DNA of 64,000 nt from Tipula vernalis. Its lineage: Eukaryota; Arthropoda; Insecta; Diptera; Tipulidae. The stretch spans positions 134,085,241 to 134,149,240 of the forward strand of contig OY282559.1 of the NCBI GenBank assembly GCA_958295665.1, written 5' to 3'. Positions 22,890 to 34,437 of this stretch are shown in pieces. The translations under genes were made by a program, and so were the position numbers. Numbering within the stretch: the first letter of the stretch is position 1; each line of letters begins with the position of its first letter. A model generated the notes under the pieces. That model was given only the letters and a program-made list of their open reading frames with translations. It searched no databases and was not told the origin of the DNA.

Positions 22890-23935
22890 TTAAAAACAAA
22901 AATAATAAGGGCGGTGCTCCTTCAAACGCACCAGTCTGATAAGATGACAAGGAAGTCCTTCGCAACGCTGCCTTGCATCAATGTAACGAAAAGATCAGGG
23001 ACAGAATTGTCTCAACTTACAAGAGGAATTGGTCGGATGACGACTCTACCCCCAAAGACATCACGGCAAAAAGAGTGAAAAGTCCCCGCCCTTAAAGCTG
23101 CAACGGAGGGCGACAATAAGGAGGGTTGCCCCGAGAATAGAACCGACACGGCCACAACGTATAGTGCCGCAGTGAAGGCTATCAGGTTGGAGAGTACCGA
23201 CCAAGGCTACCAAGAAACAAAACTGGGTATTGCCCAGATTCTGGCAGTACAAGATGCCATATTGAAGACAGCGGCGGAGCTGCCGTTAGACGGTGTCAGC
23301 AATAATTTCCTGGGATGTCGCACCAGAAACTGATGAAGAAACTGCAGAGTGGCTTAGGGCCACAGTGCCCTCACTTAAGCCGTGGGACGGAGCATCTCTG
23401 AAGGCAGTCGGGGAGGAGGAGTTGCCTCGCCCAAAGAATAAGTTTGTTTACCTGCCACGAGGGGGTAAGGAGGCAAACGACAAGATACTGAGTCGACTGG
23501 CAATCCAGAATAAGGACCTTAGAGACACAGACTGGAGAATTATTGCGAGGAAGGAGCGAGAAGGCGACCTCCTTCAACTCACAATGTCCGTTTTACACAA
23601 AAAGGCGGAGATACTAAAGGGCTCCAACTACAGAGTCAATTGGATGTTTGGCTCTGTACACTTCCCCCCAAAAAGAAGGGGGCGGTGGATAGAGTCAAGG
23701 GGAGAGTAGCGGAGCCGAATCTGCTCGGCACATCAAGGGCGGTTTTGGCTGAGAACGCAGGCCATGGTTATGGGGTTACTGGGACGGGGGAAGCCAGGAG
23801 ACCTGGTACCTCTGGAACAGGAAGACCAGCCAAACCGGGCCAAAGAAAGAGCGGGAAGAGCCATGGGCTAGCCTCTAGAGGAATGGTGGCACAGCAACAG
23901 CTACCAAGCAAACCGGGCTCTCCGCAGCCTTAGAC
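22890..23935 (+). pseudogene. LINE ORF1 (copy 1), frameshifted
   Basis: Frames read TYSAAVKAIRLESTDQGYQ and ILAVQDAIL (about 23160-23260), LDGVSNNFLGCRT, then after a frameshift EETAEWLRATVPSLKPW and NRLAIQNKDLR-like sequence to 23709. Copy 2 reads the same in parallel (60380-60920). The AEWL..TVPSLKPW block resembles the DUF4780-type domain found in ORF1 proteins of insect LINEs; that assignment is from memory of the family and moderately sure. A glycine- and proline-rich tail follows to 23933. Not translatable as one protein. Confidence 0.65.
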
Positions 23936-24099
23936 ATAATAAAAAATAAAAAAAAAATAAAAACAGATCATGGTGATACACACCAAACCTGCAACAGTAG
24001 CGAAACTGAGATTCGTGCAGATTAATCTACATCGATCGAAGACGGCCACAAACAACTTAAACAGTCTTTTTATGATTAAGGACTGGGATATAGCACTCA

Positions 24100-25997
24100 T
24101 ACAGGAGCCTTGGGCCAACAAGGGGAAGATTTAAGGTTTTGCAGCCAATACAGGTAAGCTAGTATACGATACGGCTGCAGACAGACCGAGGACAGCAATT
24201 CTCTGTCGCTCAAGGCACAATATCTTCTCTATTAACCAATTTATTTCTAGCAATATCACGGCTGTTTCTATAGAAATGTCCTTACATTAACATCGCTTCT
24301 GCATACTTTCCCAGGGATGAAAATGACCCCCCTCCAGAATTGATACACAGCTTCGTAAATTATTGCATGATACATCAACAAAAATTCGTCATTGGTTGCG
24401 ACGCTAATGAACACCACGTAGTCTGGGGAAGCAGCAACACCAATTTAAGAGGTGAGCAGCAACACCAATTTAAGAGGGATCTTACCTTGTCTGACATGGG
24501 TACCTTTAGTGCAATTCTCGATTGGCATGTGTCCAAGGACGCATCCCTCTCAGATCATATGTACATCAGGTTTGATATCAAATCCCTTTGAGATAAAAGT
24601 TGATGGTAAGAATACCAAAACGGACCAACTGGCCAGTCTATAACGACAGACTTTCGGATAACTTAGCTGGTCTACAGACCACGATAAACTCTGTCGACGA
24701 CCTCAACAGAGTTGCAAATTACTTTACAGAGGCAATAATTAACCTACCACTCAAGCTCACCCCTGGTGCGTATAAAAGGCACAAGGGATGTTCCTTGGTA
24801 GAACCAAAACTTGGAAAACATGAGGGAACGTCCGTAAACTTTTTAATAGGGCTAAAAGGACGAACGATTCGACTACCTATCGGAATTCCCTTACCCAATA
24901 CAACATAGCTCTTAGGCAGAGCAAAAGACTCAACTGGAGAGATTTCTGTAAGAAAATAGACAAACTACCTATGGCGTGTCGACTTCAGAAGGGAGTCTCC
25001 TTGGAGCACAGGAATCCGAGAGCGGAGAAACAACCACAACCAGGGAGGAGACTCTGGAATGTCTAGTGAAAGGTCACTTCTCACTATCTGGTTCCAAAGA
25101 GGGCTCACGAGTTCTCGAGGCAGTTTTTTTACGCCGGAACAGATAGGCTGGGCAGTCAAATCATTTGGCCCTTTCAAATCACCGGGAGGGGGCTGCGTAT
25201 ACCCCGCCTTTCTACAGCAAGGACTGAAGACTTTGTTGCCTTATCTTACTATACTCTACAGAGCTAGCTACAGCATGGAATATGTTTCAAATTGCTGGAG
25301 GGAGGTTTGGGTGATTTTTATCCCAAAAGCGGGAAAAAGGTCCCCAGAGGAGATTAGGTCTTATAGACCTATTAGCCTCACATCATTTTTACTGAAAACC
25401 ATGGAGAAAATTCTGGGACTTTGTATCAGATCAAACACTCTACAAAGATACCCTCTGGACTCTAGGCAGCACGCCTACCAAGCAGGGAAATCAACAGAAA
25501 CGGCTCTACACAAGACATCGGAAATCGAGGATACGCTTCGGAATAAAGAATTATTACTATGCTCCTTCATTGATATCCAGGGAGCTTTTGATAACACTTG
25601 TTTCGAGGTAATTCAGGAACAATCACTAGCAAGGGGTATAGACCCCTCCACCGTAAGGTGGATTATAAACACGCTAAAAACCAGGAGGATTAAGGCCTCT
25701 TTTGGAGAAAAAACCATCACCATAGCGGCCACCAGGGGTTGCTCCCAAGGAGGTGTTCACTCTCCCTTATTGTGGCTGATCGTGAAGGATCAATTACTTT
25801 ACTTACCAGACTGAGAAATTTAGACTTCTCGAACATTACCTATGCGGACGACCTAGTCTTGATGGTTAGGGGCAGATTCGCAAATACAGTAGGGGAAAGG
25901 ATGCAACAATCCTTAGAGGTAGTAAATGATTGTTGCACGAATGTGGGCCTTGCGGTAAATCCCAAGAAGGTCAACAGCACTGCGCCTCTGGGGGGAG
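24100..25997 (+). pseudogene. LINE ORF2 (copy 1): endonuclease and RT, broken
   Basis: Endonuclease: IALIQEPW near 24090, RTAILCRS, KFVIGCDANEHHVVWGS near 24380 and DASLSDHMYIRFDI near 24540 (catalytic Asp-His). About 36 codons are missing around 24455, where a 25-bp piece is duplicated. RT (25059-25814): SYRPISLTSFLLKTMEK, CSFIDIQGAFDNT (motif A), RGCSQGG. After a frameshift comes ITYADDLVLMVRG near 25835 (catalytic YADD). The frame ends at the BEL target site. Several frameshifts make it inactive. Confidence 0.85.
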
Positions 25998-26002
25998 GGG
26001 GT

Positions 26003-26590
26003 TGAAAAATTTTACAACATTTAAAATAAATTATAAGAAAAAAAAATGGTAGTTTACAAGTTTAATTTTTATTTGTGGTTGTTTCTTCGTGCCGCTTCTC
26101 CCAAAAACTAAAATTACATTTTTTTTTTTTTTTCTTTCAATGGACTGTATACTGTTCTAATAAATATACTGTTCTACCAAATATACTATACTAAATTATT
26201 ATTTTGCGTAACCCTATCAAATTTTTGGTACAAACTGTAGCACCTTTATGTAAAATGTTAGTTTATAGATGTCGCTCAAGAGCAATATTTCAAATGTCAA
26301 TAATTTTTAGTTAACATTTTGACAATAAATAATTATATAAATAAACAGGAAAAATTATTAATGATTAAACAATTTTGGAAAACAGAGGAAGATCAGTAAA
26401 TTCTTAAAGCTAAGTACAATTAAATTACATGTATAATTACTAAATATTAATATGTGTATTGATTTAATTTCAGCTTACTCATCTGACAGCTGATCATCAG
26501 GAAAAATCAACACTGACAATAATCCACCAAACCCTTTCAATTTATGGAACTATCGGTTTGGAAAGAAGTGATAAATCTTCTGTCACAACA
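26003..26590 (-). repeat. 3' LTR of the BEL element
   Basis: Read on the - strand it begins TGTTGTGACAG and ends AATTTTTCA (TG...CA). It matches 35840-36416 almost base for base except for an extra aaaataaattat-like segment near 26025. The pol reading frame runs about 54 bases into it. Confidence 0.95.
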
Positions 26591-28816
26591 TTCCGCCCGC
26601 CCTGAATCCTCCTGGTTCAGGATTTCTTCATCTTCAATGATCGGAAGCTTGCATACTTTATGGATCGGTCTGCTGATTGTAGTATTCGTACGAGCAACCT
26701 TTAGAGTTACTACTCGCACTAGACCGTCTTCGCCGGGATGTATGGCAACTACTCTTGCTAATGGCCACTGCAAAGACGTACTTTTCTCATCAGCCATTAG
26801 GACGATATCCCCCACTTTTAAATTGAATTTGGCTTCATGCCATTTATATCTGGAATGAAGCGCAGTTACGTAATACCCTTGCCATTTCCGCCAGAAATGC
26901 GTGTAAATCTGCTGCGTTGTATGCCATCGAGACACGTTATTAACTGCAATCGACTGCGGGATGTCTGCCAACGCTCTTCCAATAATAAAATGCGCAGGAG
27001 TTAATGCATCTACCTCCTCGCGTTCATTTATGCAAATTGGCCGTGAATTTACAGCGGCTTCAATACGAACAATCAGTGTCTGGAATTCTTCTAATGTTAA
27101 TATGTGGTTCCCCATTGTTTTGTATAAGCTGGTTTTAAGTAACTTAACGGAGGCCTCCCAAAGGCCACCCATGTGTGGAGCACCAGCAGGAATGAAATGC
27201 CAGCAAATTTGATTTTTCAGAAGGAATGCGTTGGTTTCGGAATTATTGTCTCGCAAGAAATCATAAACTTGCTGGAACTGATTGCGCGCGCCGACATAAT
27301 TGACCCCATTATCGCTGTATATGGAACGGCAGATACCACGACGACTGATGAACCTCTGCAAAGCAGCTACGAAATTGTCGGTTGTAAGATTTCCAACGAC
27401 CTCAAAATGCACGGCTTTTGAGGCCATACATACAAATAGACAAACGTAGACTTTTATTGGCGTTGCTCCTCTTCTTCTCACAATATGCGCACTGAATGGA
27501 CCACAATAGTCAGTAGCAACGTTCGCAAAAGCATGTTCATAGTGCAGTCTCACGGATGATAAATCCCCCATCATCTGTTGTTCTAACCTGGGATTTGCTT
27601 TTGTACACTTTATACAATGATAAATTATCGATCGAATACCGTTTTTGCAGCAAATAATCCAAAATTTTCTTCTTACCATTGCTAGTGTTAATGTAATACC
27701 AGAGTGCTGAAATGATAAATGATAATCGTATATGATCAGTTTCGATAACTTACAGCTCGGCAAAATGATCGGGTGCTTCACGAGAAAACTTGATGTAGAT
27801 TTATCAATCCGGCCCCCAACTCGTATTAACCCATCGTGATGCAGAAATGGATTCAAACTTCTAATGCCACTTTGTTTTGCTACTAATGAACCTTTTGACA
27901 GAGATTCACATTCTTTTGCGAACATTGTCTGCTGGACATGCATACATAATAATCGTTCTGCTCGATGAATATCACTAGGATGAATTACTGGATCAAACTC
28001 TTTCATTAGTTCTGGTCGAATCTTTGCTTTGAGGATTTGAATATACTTTCGAGCCATGGCTAAAGCGTGGCATGCAGAATAAAAACTAACGTGATTTTGA
28101 ATTAGATGTTCTAAGAAGTCTTGTGCAACGACGCAGTTTAAAGCTATGGACCCCAAATCCTGCGGATTGATGATTATTTCAGCGTTTGAACTAGTCTGAT
28201 TAAAATCGGATATTAACCAAGCTGGCCCGGTCCACCATAGTTCATGTTCCATTAACTCATCCAGACAGATACCTCTAGAGGCACAATCGGCTGGATTTTC
28301 TTCTGACCTTATGTGACGCCAATGTTCTCTGCTATATTTATAAGTATCCAAGATTTGAGCTGTTCGGTTTCGAATAAACGTTTGCCATCTCCTAGGGTGA
28401 GAAGACAACCAATCCAGGACTATTGTCGAGTCCGTCCACAATATTACTTGCTTGGCTTTCTTGGTTAACGTAGCTTCTACCCATGAAGTTAATTTCGCGA
28501 GTAATAACGCTGCAAGCAGCTCCAATCTTGGCAGGCTGTTTTGACTTATGGGAGCAACTTTTGATTTTGCAACCACCAATCTCGACGTTGAGACACCATT
28601 GAAATTTGTGACAGCATAAACGCATGCTGCATATGCTGACTCACTTGCGTCTCCAAATCCATGAAGAATCACTGAGTGATTCACATTGCAGCTGATATGT
28701 ATCCATCTTGGAATCTTTATTTGGCCAAAACGATGGCAACTATCTTTGATTTTCCACCAATCTGATTTCACGCTGTCCGGTAACTCATCATCCCATCCAA
28801 TAGGCTCGAGCCACAA
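26537..28816 (-). CDS. BEL pol C-terminal half: RNase H, integrase, DUF5641-like tail
   Basis: This is an open 759-residue frame. The Pao-type RNase H is at about 1-200 (HGFGDASESAY, LPRLELLAALLLAKL, LWTDSTIVLDWL, NPADCASRG), followed by WWTGPAWL. The integrase zinc-binding domain is at about 365-415 (HLSFQHSGITL and CIKCTK). The catalytic core is at about 430-590, with D in TDYCGPF, D in IYSDNGVNYVG and E in GGLWEASVK, so the DDE triad is complete. The tail (LTPAHFIIGR, WHEAKFNLKVGDIVL) matches the DUF5641 region of Pao integrases. The frame is separated from the upstream RT by a single in-frame TAA at 28820-28822. The last 18 residues lie in the LTR. Confidence 0.9.
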   Translation of the reverse strand: MWLEPIGWDDELPDSVKSDWWKIKDSCHRFGQIKIPRWIHISCNVNHSVILHGFGDASESAYAACVYAVTNFNGVSTSRLVVAKSKVAPISQNSLPRLELLAALLLAKLTSWVEATLTKKAKQVILWTDSTIVLDWLSSHPRRWQTFIRNRTAQILDTYKYSREHWRHIRSEENPADCASRGICLDELMEHELWWTGPAWLISDFNQTSSNAEIIINPQDLGSIALNCVVAQDFLEHLIQNHVSFYSACHALAMARKYIQILKAKIRPELMKEFDPVIHPSDIHRAERLLCMHVQQTMFAKECESLSKGSLVAKQSGIRSLNPFLHHDGLIRVGGRIDKSTSSFLVKHPIILPSCKLSKLIIYDYHLSFQHSGITLTLAMVRRKFWIICCKNGIRSIIYHCIKCTKANPRLEQQMMGDLSSVRLHYEHAFANVATDYCGPFSAHIVRRRGATPIKVYVCLFVCMASKAVHFEVVGNLTTDNFVAALQRFISRRGICRSIYSDNGVNYVGARNQFQQVYDFLRDNNSETNAFLLKNQICWHFIPAGAPHMGGLWEASVKLLKTSLYKTMGNHILTLEEFQTLIVRIEAAVNSRPICINEREEVDALTPAHFIIGRALADIPQSIAVNNVSRWHTTQQIYTHFWRKWQGYYVTALHSRYKWHEAKFNLKVGDIVLMADEKSTSLQWPLARVVAIHPGEDGLVRVVTLKVARTNTTISRPIHKVCKLPIIEDEEILNQEDSGRAECCDRRFITSFQTDSSIN
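26591..26604 (-). other. Polypurine tract of the BEL element
   Basis: Directly upstream of the 3' LTR on the - strand is the purine-rich CAGGGCGGGCGGAA, the expected site for plus-strand DNA priming in reverse transcription. Confidence 0.65.
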
Positions 28817-28819
28817 TTT

Positions 28820-29564
28820 TTAAAAAATAATTTTTATTTTTATGATTATTGGAAATAGCAATCCTAGAGGGTCGAAAATCTTGCTTGCCTCTGATAACAG
28901 TGATCTTTTAGTAAGAATCGGTATTTCGTTAGGCTGGAATTGAAAGCTCAATTCATCATGGTATGAGTTCCAAACTAAACCCAAAACTTTGCTCGCTTCG
29001 TCTTGACAAATTTGTTTTGTCTCAGCTGTCGTTAAATTAATATTCGATGCATCAGCATGCTCATTGATTTCCTTGTTGATGTTGGATCTTAACTTTCGCA
29101 TATTGAAACCGAATGATTTCAACTGAATCTGGATTTCGTCTTTAAGTTTAAGTAGTTCCGTTTCGCTCGAAGTGCGTTCTTCGCCATAATATGTTTTGAT
29201 AACGCGCATCTTCTTGATGAACCCAAATCATCCTGTACATCTTCTCCACGTCGCCGGTAAATACGAATTGATGTTGACGAAATCTAAGTAAAATGTCCGC
29301 AAGCGACGACTGAACTGTAGGACCAATTTTCAGCATTTCGTTTAGAGATATATTATTCTTTGATTTGGCGCTGGCATCAAACACAACCCTTATCTTGGTT
29401 GTGGTACTCTCCTTCATTACTCCATGGTGTGGTAGGATGTATGCAGTTTTATCAGCTTCACCAATTAATGTCATATGGTCTAATGCCTCATATTCATCCA
29501 TGAATGCGAAATACATATCTTTAAATATCTTATCGCTTTGAAATCGACGTTCCATGACTCTCAA
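28820..29564 (-). pseudogene. BEL reverse transcriptase, internally deleted
   Basis: The upstream frame (29564-29148) has KIRVVFDASAKS, the RT finger motif, and GDVEKMYRMIWVHQEDARYQ with the motif A aspartate. The downstream frame (29209-28820) starts in the RT thumb and connector: FGFNMRKLRSN, then LLSEASKIFDPLGLLFP. The block that should lie between, including the catalytic YVDD motif, is absent, and the frame shifts there. The BEL relic at 8543-10883 keeps this block (FYVDDVISGAD), which shows what is lost. The enzyme cannot be active. Confidence 0.85.
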
Positions 29565-30492
29565 TCGATTCAGTCGATCGATTCGTCGCTAGCTGATATG
29601 AGGAGCCCAACTGGTTGGCGTTATCCTTGAATGGAAGACGGACTACGAACTTTCCATCGTTTCCTCTGGTTGTTGTACTCGAGAACAAAGCCTTACAATC
29701 TTCTTCTTCTGGTGATAATATGGTCGCTGCTGGGATGCTCTCAATTTCCCAAAATTTATACAATGATTCATTAAGGCAGGCACTTGGGTCGATACTTGTA
29801 TTTAAAGTGTTAGGTTCTAAGTTTGTCTTACTATTCGCTCTTCCTACTACTATCCAGCCAAACTTCGTTTTATGGGCTGCTAATTCCTCTGATTCTATTT
29901 TTTCTCCCGATTCTAAAACTTCGAAAAATATATTTACCCCGAGTAAGATATCAATTTCACCCGCTTCAAATAAACTCGGATCAGCCAAATTAATTTTGCC
30001 CAACATCTTTCTATCGCGATGATTTGTCGTATTTTTTGCTGTTGAATATGATACCTTTGGCACGACATATGACCAAATTTTCGTTGAATACGTTTCATCT
30101 GTATTAGAAAGTTCCATCTGTACCGAGCCACATGTACGACCCACATTTGAGTGGCCTAAGCCTCGTATTCCTATGGAATCCCTTGACGCTATTAATCTTA
30201 GTTGATTTATGCATCTTGTTGTGACGAAATTTGATTCAGAGCCAGAGTCCAACAAGGCTCGGAATATATGTTGGTTTCCGTTGTAGTCTTTAACTTTCAC
30301 TAAAGCTGTAGGCAGCAACGACGTAAGCTGGGTATTTTTTGGATAACTGGTCTTTGGCGATGTGCGCAATTCACTTGAATAGGCATTCAATGTTTGATCT
30401 AATTCTATATGAGCATTGGTAATAGATTTTTCCTCATTTGCCTGCCCTTTGCTGCTCGATGTTTCTTCGGAATTGTTGTTGTTTATTGCATC
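29530..30492 (-). pseudogene. BEL protease region
   Basis: This 3' portion of the gag-protease linker and protease contains LLPTALVKVKDYNG and RALLDSGSESNFV, the aspartic protease active-site DSG, then IRGLGHSNVG and a flap and C-terminal segment (EIDILLGVNIFF). It continues towards RT (FVVRLPFKDNANQLGSSYQL) but shifts frame near 29580. Its 5' side is cut at 30493-30496 by the gypsy insertion. Across that insertion the reading frame agrees with the gag frame at 34442-35691, apart from one stop. Confidence 0.85.
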
Positions 30493-30496
30493 AGGT

Positions 30497-32130
30497 TGTA
30501 ACATCTCATGTTACAACCATATGAAAATAATTTTGTGTTTTGGATTGTAAAATACTTTCCGTCGGTACTACATTTTGATAATATTTACAACAATAACATT
30601 TCGATACATAATGTAAAAAATTTTGTAATTTCATGATGGACAGTCGATCTTGAATTTTCAACCATGGTAGTTGATCCATGGTTTTAACAAAAATTAAAAA
30701 GAAACTAATTTTGTTCTTAATTGTTCACCAAATTAAGTGGCCATCATCATTTCCTACGTATTATATTAATCGAAAAAGGAATCCAAACGAAAGTTTTGTT
30801 CTGTATTTAATATATATATGTATATACATATATTTATATATATATATAAATAATAGTGCGTGTATAAAGAATCAAATATACTTTTGATAAGATCGAATTA
30901 TGCTTTTCTATGTCGACCATCCAATAAGTGATAATTTTTGTATGAACTATTATTGAACGTAATAAATAAAATTTTTTTTTAAAATCATTATTATCGTATG
31001 AGTGGTAATAAAGAGGCCTAGTGATTTCTTTGAACCTAATTAGAAATAGGCATCATTACGAGTGAAACGAAGCATTTAGAAAGACAAATAAACAAGTTAA
31101 ACTCCAGTTTGAGCGTATACCAGATTTCGCAGAGAATCCGTTCGCTCGCAGAGAATCCGTTCACGGCCAGCACGTGTGCGTGCGTTAAACTAAAAACAAA
31201 TTTATTATTGCTATTGGATGAGAAGACACAAAAATATTAGCTCTTGACAAAAAATTAACAATGAATTATTATTCTAAAAAAAATTAATGGTTTATATAAA
31301 AAAAAAACAACAAACGAAATCAAATGTTCTTGCCCATATCACAAAAATAAATACTTTACAAAATTGATCCAAAAACGCTTCATTGAGAGAACCAAAAAAA
31401 TATATATAACAGTTGCAGTTTTGTTTTCCGTTATCCTGCCGCACCCTATTCGTCCTCCATACAGTTGCCGATACAAAATTCCGCCAAAATCCGTGCATCA
31501 AATCTGGTATACGCTCAAACTGGAGTTTAACTTGTTTATTTGTCTTTCTAAATGCTTCGTTTCACTCGTAATGATGCCTATTTCTAATTAGGTTCAAAGA
31601 AATCACTAGGCCTCTTTATTACCACTCATACGATAATAATGATTTTAAAAAAAATTTTTATTTATTACGTTCAATAATAGTTCATACAAAAATTATCACT
31701 TATTGGATGGTCGACATAGAAAAGCATAATTCGATCTTATCAAAAGTATATTTGATTCTTTATACACGCACTATTATTTATATATATATATAAATATATG
31801 TATATACATATATATATTAAATACACAACAAAACTTTCGTTTGGATTCCTTTTTCGATTAATATAATACGTAGGAAATGATGATGGCCACTTAATTTGGT
31901 GAACAATTAAGAACAAAATTAGTTTCTTTTTAATTTTTGTTAAAACCATGGATCAACTACCATGGTTGAAAATTCAAGATCGACTGTCCATCATGAAATT
32001 ACAAAATTTTTTACATTATGTATCGAAATGTTATTGTTGTAAATATTATCAAAATGTAGTACCGACGGAAAGTATTTTACAATCCAAAACACAAAATTAT
32101 TTTCATATGGTTGTAACATGAGATGTTACA
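30497..32130. repeat. 1634-bp inverted repeat with 631-bp arms
   Basis: The arms are 30497-31127 and 31500-32130, in mirror register without net indels (paired positions sum to 62627), with a 372-bp spacer. Translations of the two arms over 30678-30887 (+) and 31740-31949 (-) differ by one residue in 69, so the arms are nearly identical. The tips are themselves palindromic (TGTAACATCTCATGTTACA). The spacer has a 16-bp direct repeat (CGCAGAGAATCCGTTC) near 31128-31165. Short open frames in the arms have no domain. It sits where the 3' LTR of the gypsy insertion should be, but no purine tract precedes it. It may be an inverted-LTR structure or a foldback-type element. Confidence 0.85.
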
Positions 32131-34437
32131 AATCGTGGGGACGTTGCCTACGAACCCTGAGGTCTCATTTTAACGCCGGGCATAACGATATGATGATAAG
32201 AAAATTCGCTAACTGGAGATATCGCGGGCGTGATAAACTCCTATACTTTTTCCATCTCTTTCCAATTCATACGCAACCTTGCCTATTCTTTTCCGAATTT
32301 TTGCCACCACGAATTTTCGAGCAAACTTAGCCGAAAATTTCTTTGTAGCGTCGCTTAACACATGATTCCTTACAAAGACCTTTTGTCCATCGACAAATTC
32401 ACGGTTTATACTTCGGAGGTTATAAGTGTGGGCTGCTCGATCATATGCAGCTTTGAGATTTAGGAGAATAGCTTCACTACATTTGTTCATCCGGTTGGCC
32501 TTACACTGTGGCGAAATATCACGTTCTCCCGTTAAATTCAACTCTCGAAGCAATCGGTATTCAGTCGCGTGCGATATAATATGTTGGCCAAATAAAACGA
32601 AATGGGGAGAGTATTTGGTTGATTCATGAACGACATTTCGTAATGCATGTTCAATTTCCGACAGATGTGTATCCCAATAACGATGGTCGTCCGTGATGTA
32701 AGCTCTGATTGCAGCAAGAATGGAGCGATTCACTCGTTCAGATAAATTTGACTGCGGGCTATACCTAGGAGTGTAAATGTGATTTATACCATATTTTCCG
32801 AGTAAGTCCTTTAGAGCATTGGAATTGAATTGTTGCGCATTATCTGATATAATGGTTTCGGGTACTGAATATGAACGAAAAATAGTGTGTTCCAAATAAT
32901 TACAGACATCTTTTGCTGTGGCGCTGCGCATAGCCTTAAGAAACACGTATTTACTAAAATGATCCAGGACAATAAATATGTAACAATTTCCGTTAACAGA
33001 ACGCGGATAAGGGCCAAGGAAATCGATATATAACCGCTGCATGGACCGTTCTACTTGTGCTTGATTCCCCATCATGGGCTGAGTTATATGGTTTAATGGT
33101 TTGGAAGTTTTGCAAATATCGCATCCCGTAACATACTGCTGAACATCAAGAGGCATTTTAGGCCAATAGAAGTACCGCTGGAGCAAATACAGGGTTTTCT
33201 TAATTCCCGGATGACTGGAAGATGGTGGGTTATGGACAGCATATAGTAGTTCCTTTCTGAGTGGTGTTGGTATATAAACCTTCCATGGCGATATATCAGA
33301 ATCATCATTTGCCTGTCGCCGAGACGTGTTTACCAAAATCTTTCCATCTTGAACAACAAAATTTTCTAATGGTTTTGGCGCATTCTGTATGCTTTGTATA
33401 AGATGTTGATATTCGTTTGATTCAAACGCCGGAGAAGTCCAATCCAACTGAGGGCTATCCGGTAATGGAATCTTGTATGCGTCACTGGTATTGACTTCCT
33501 CCATGTACATTCTGGATAAGCAGTCCGGAACGACGTTCGATGTGCCTTTACGATGACTTATGGAGAAATCAAATGCTTGGAGCTTCAAACTCCATCTCGC
33601 CAATCGTCCATCCAAATCCTTGTTGTTCATTAACCATTTCAGTGATGCATGATCTGTAATGATACTAAAGTGGCTTCCTTCGATATAAAGACGAAAATGT
33701 TTTACACTTAAAACGGCGGCGTAGCATTCCAGCTCAGTTATTGAGTAGTTCTGTTGGGCCCGATTTAACTTTTTGGACATGAACGCTATGGGGTGTTCCT
33801 CACCGTCCTCACCGATCTGCGTCAGTACACTTCCTACCCCTACTCTACTTGCATCGCATTGAATGCAAAAAGGTTTGCCGAAATTTGGATACGCCAATAC
33901 TGGTGCTGTACACAAGGTGTGTTTCAACGCTTCAAAAGCTCGCTGTGCCTCTGGAGTCCAAATAAATTTTTTTTCTTTCTTCAGAAGATTTGATAGCGGT
34001 GCTGCGATGGTGGCGTAGTGTGGGATAAAGCGGCGATACCACCCTGTCAAACCAAGAAAACCGCGAACCTTCTTTACCGTATTCGGCACAGGAAAATCAG
34101 TAACAGCCTTGACCTTTAGTGGATCCACCTTCAAATTGCCGTCTGTAACAATATAGCCGAGGTACCGAATGCTCTTCAGCAAAAACTTACTCTTTCCTAA
34201 ATTTACGGTCAGTCCTGCTTCTTCTAATAGGGCGGCGACTCGTTTAAGTAGAATGATGTGTTCGTCGAATGTCCCGGAGGTGATGAGGAGATCATCCAGG
34301 TATACAAATACCTGGTCCTGTAACTCATTAGGGATCACCTTGTGCATTAGTCTGCACATTGTCTGGGGTGCATTACATAGGCCAAACGGCATTGCGGCAA
34401 ACTGGTAAAGCGGACGACCAGGAACGGTTCCGTTACA
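30497..34437 (-). mobile_element. Ty3/gypsy element nested in BEL, 5'-deleted
   Basis: The insert is 3941 bp with the 4-bp duplication AGGT on each side (30493-30496, 34438-34441). Read on the - strand it starts TGTAAC and ends GTTACA, as LTR elements do. Excising it and one AGGT leaves the BEL reading frame continuous, which confirms the edges. Inside are an open pol frame from mid-RT through integrase (32209-34455) and then a 1634-bp inverted repeat (30497-32130) in the 3' LTR position. The 5' LTR, gag, protease and RT start are gone: only about six bases of LTR-like start precede the RT sequence. Confidence 0.8.

Larger units (their letters stand above)
22550..25997 (+). mobile_element. 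RNase H LINE (LOA/I-like), copy 1, left part
   Basis: The 5' region (aaagctgtgtagtaat, then CAGGCTGTTCTGG and TTTTAGGCAGTCCTGTC) aligns with the start of copy 2 at 59685, which fixes the left end at about 22550. ORF1 and the endonuclease and RT parts of ORF2 follow. The BEL element inserted at 25998 separates this from the RT thumb and RNase H at 36422-37757. Relative to copy 2, about 80-90 codons around the RT thumb are missing at the join, so a deletion probably preceded the BEL insertion. Confidence 0.85.

Noticed and set aside
23640..23933. Gly/Pro-rich frame as an independent protein
   Set aside because: It is the out-of-frame tail of the LINE ORF1 region and lies between ORF1 and ORF2.
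30678..31949. The two mirror-image 69-codon frames as genes
   Set aside because: They are the same sequence in the two arms of the inverted repeat, low-complexity in their second half, with no domain.
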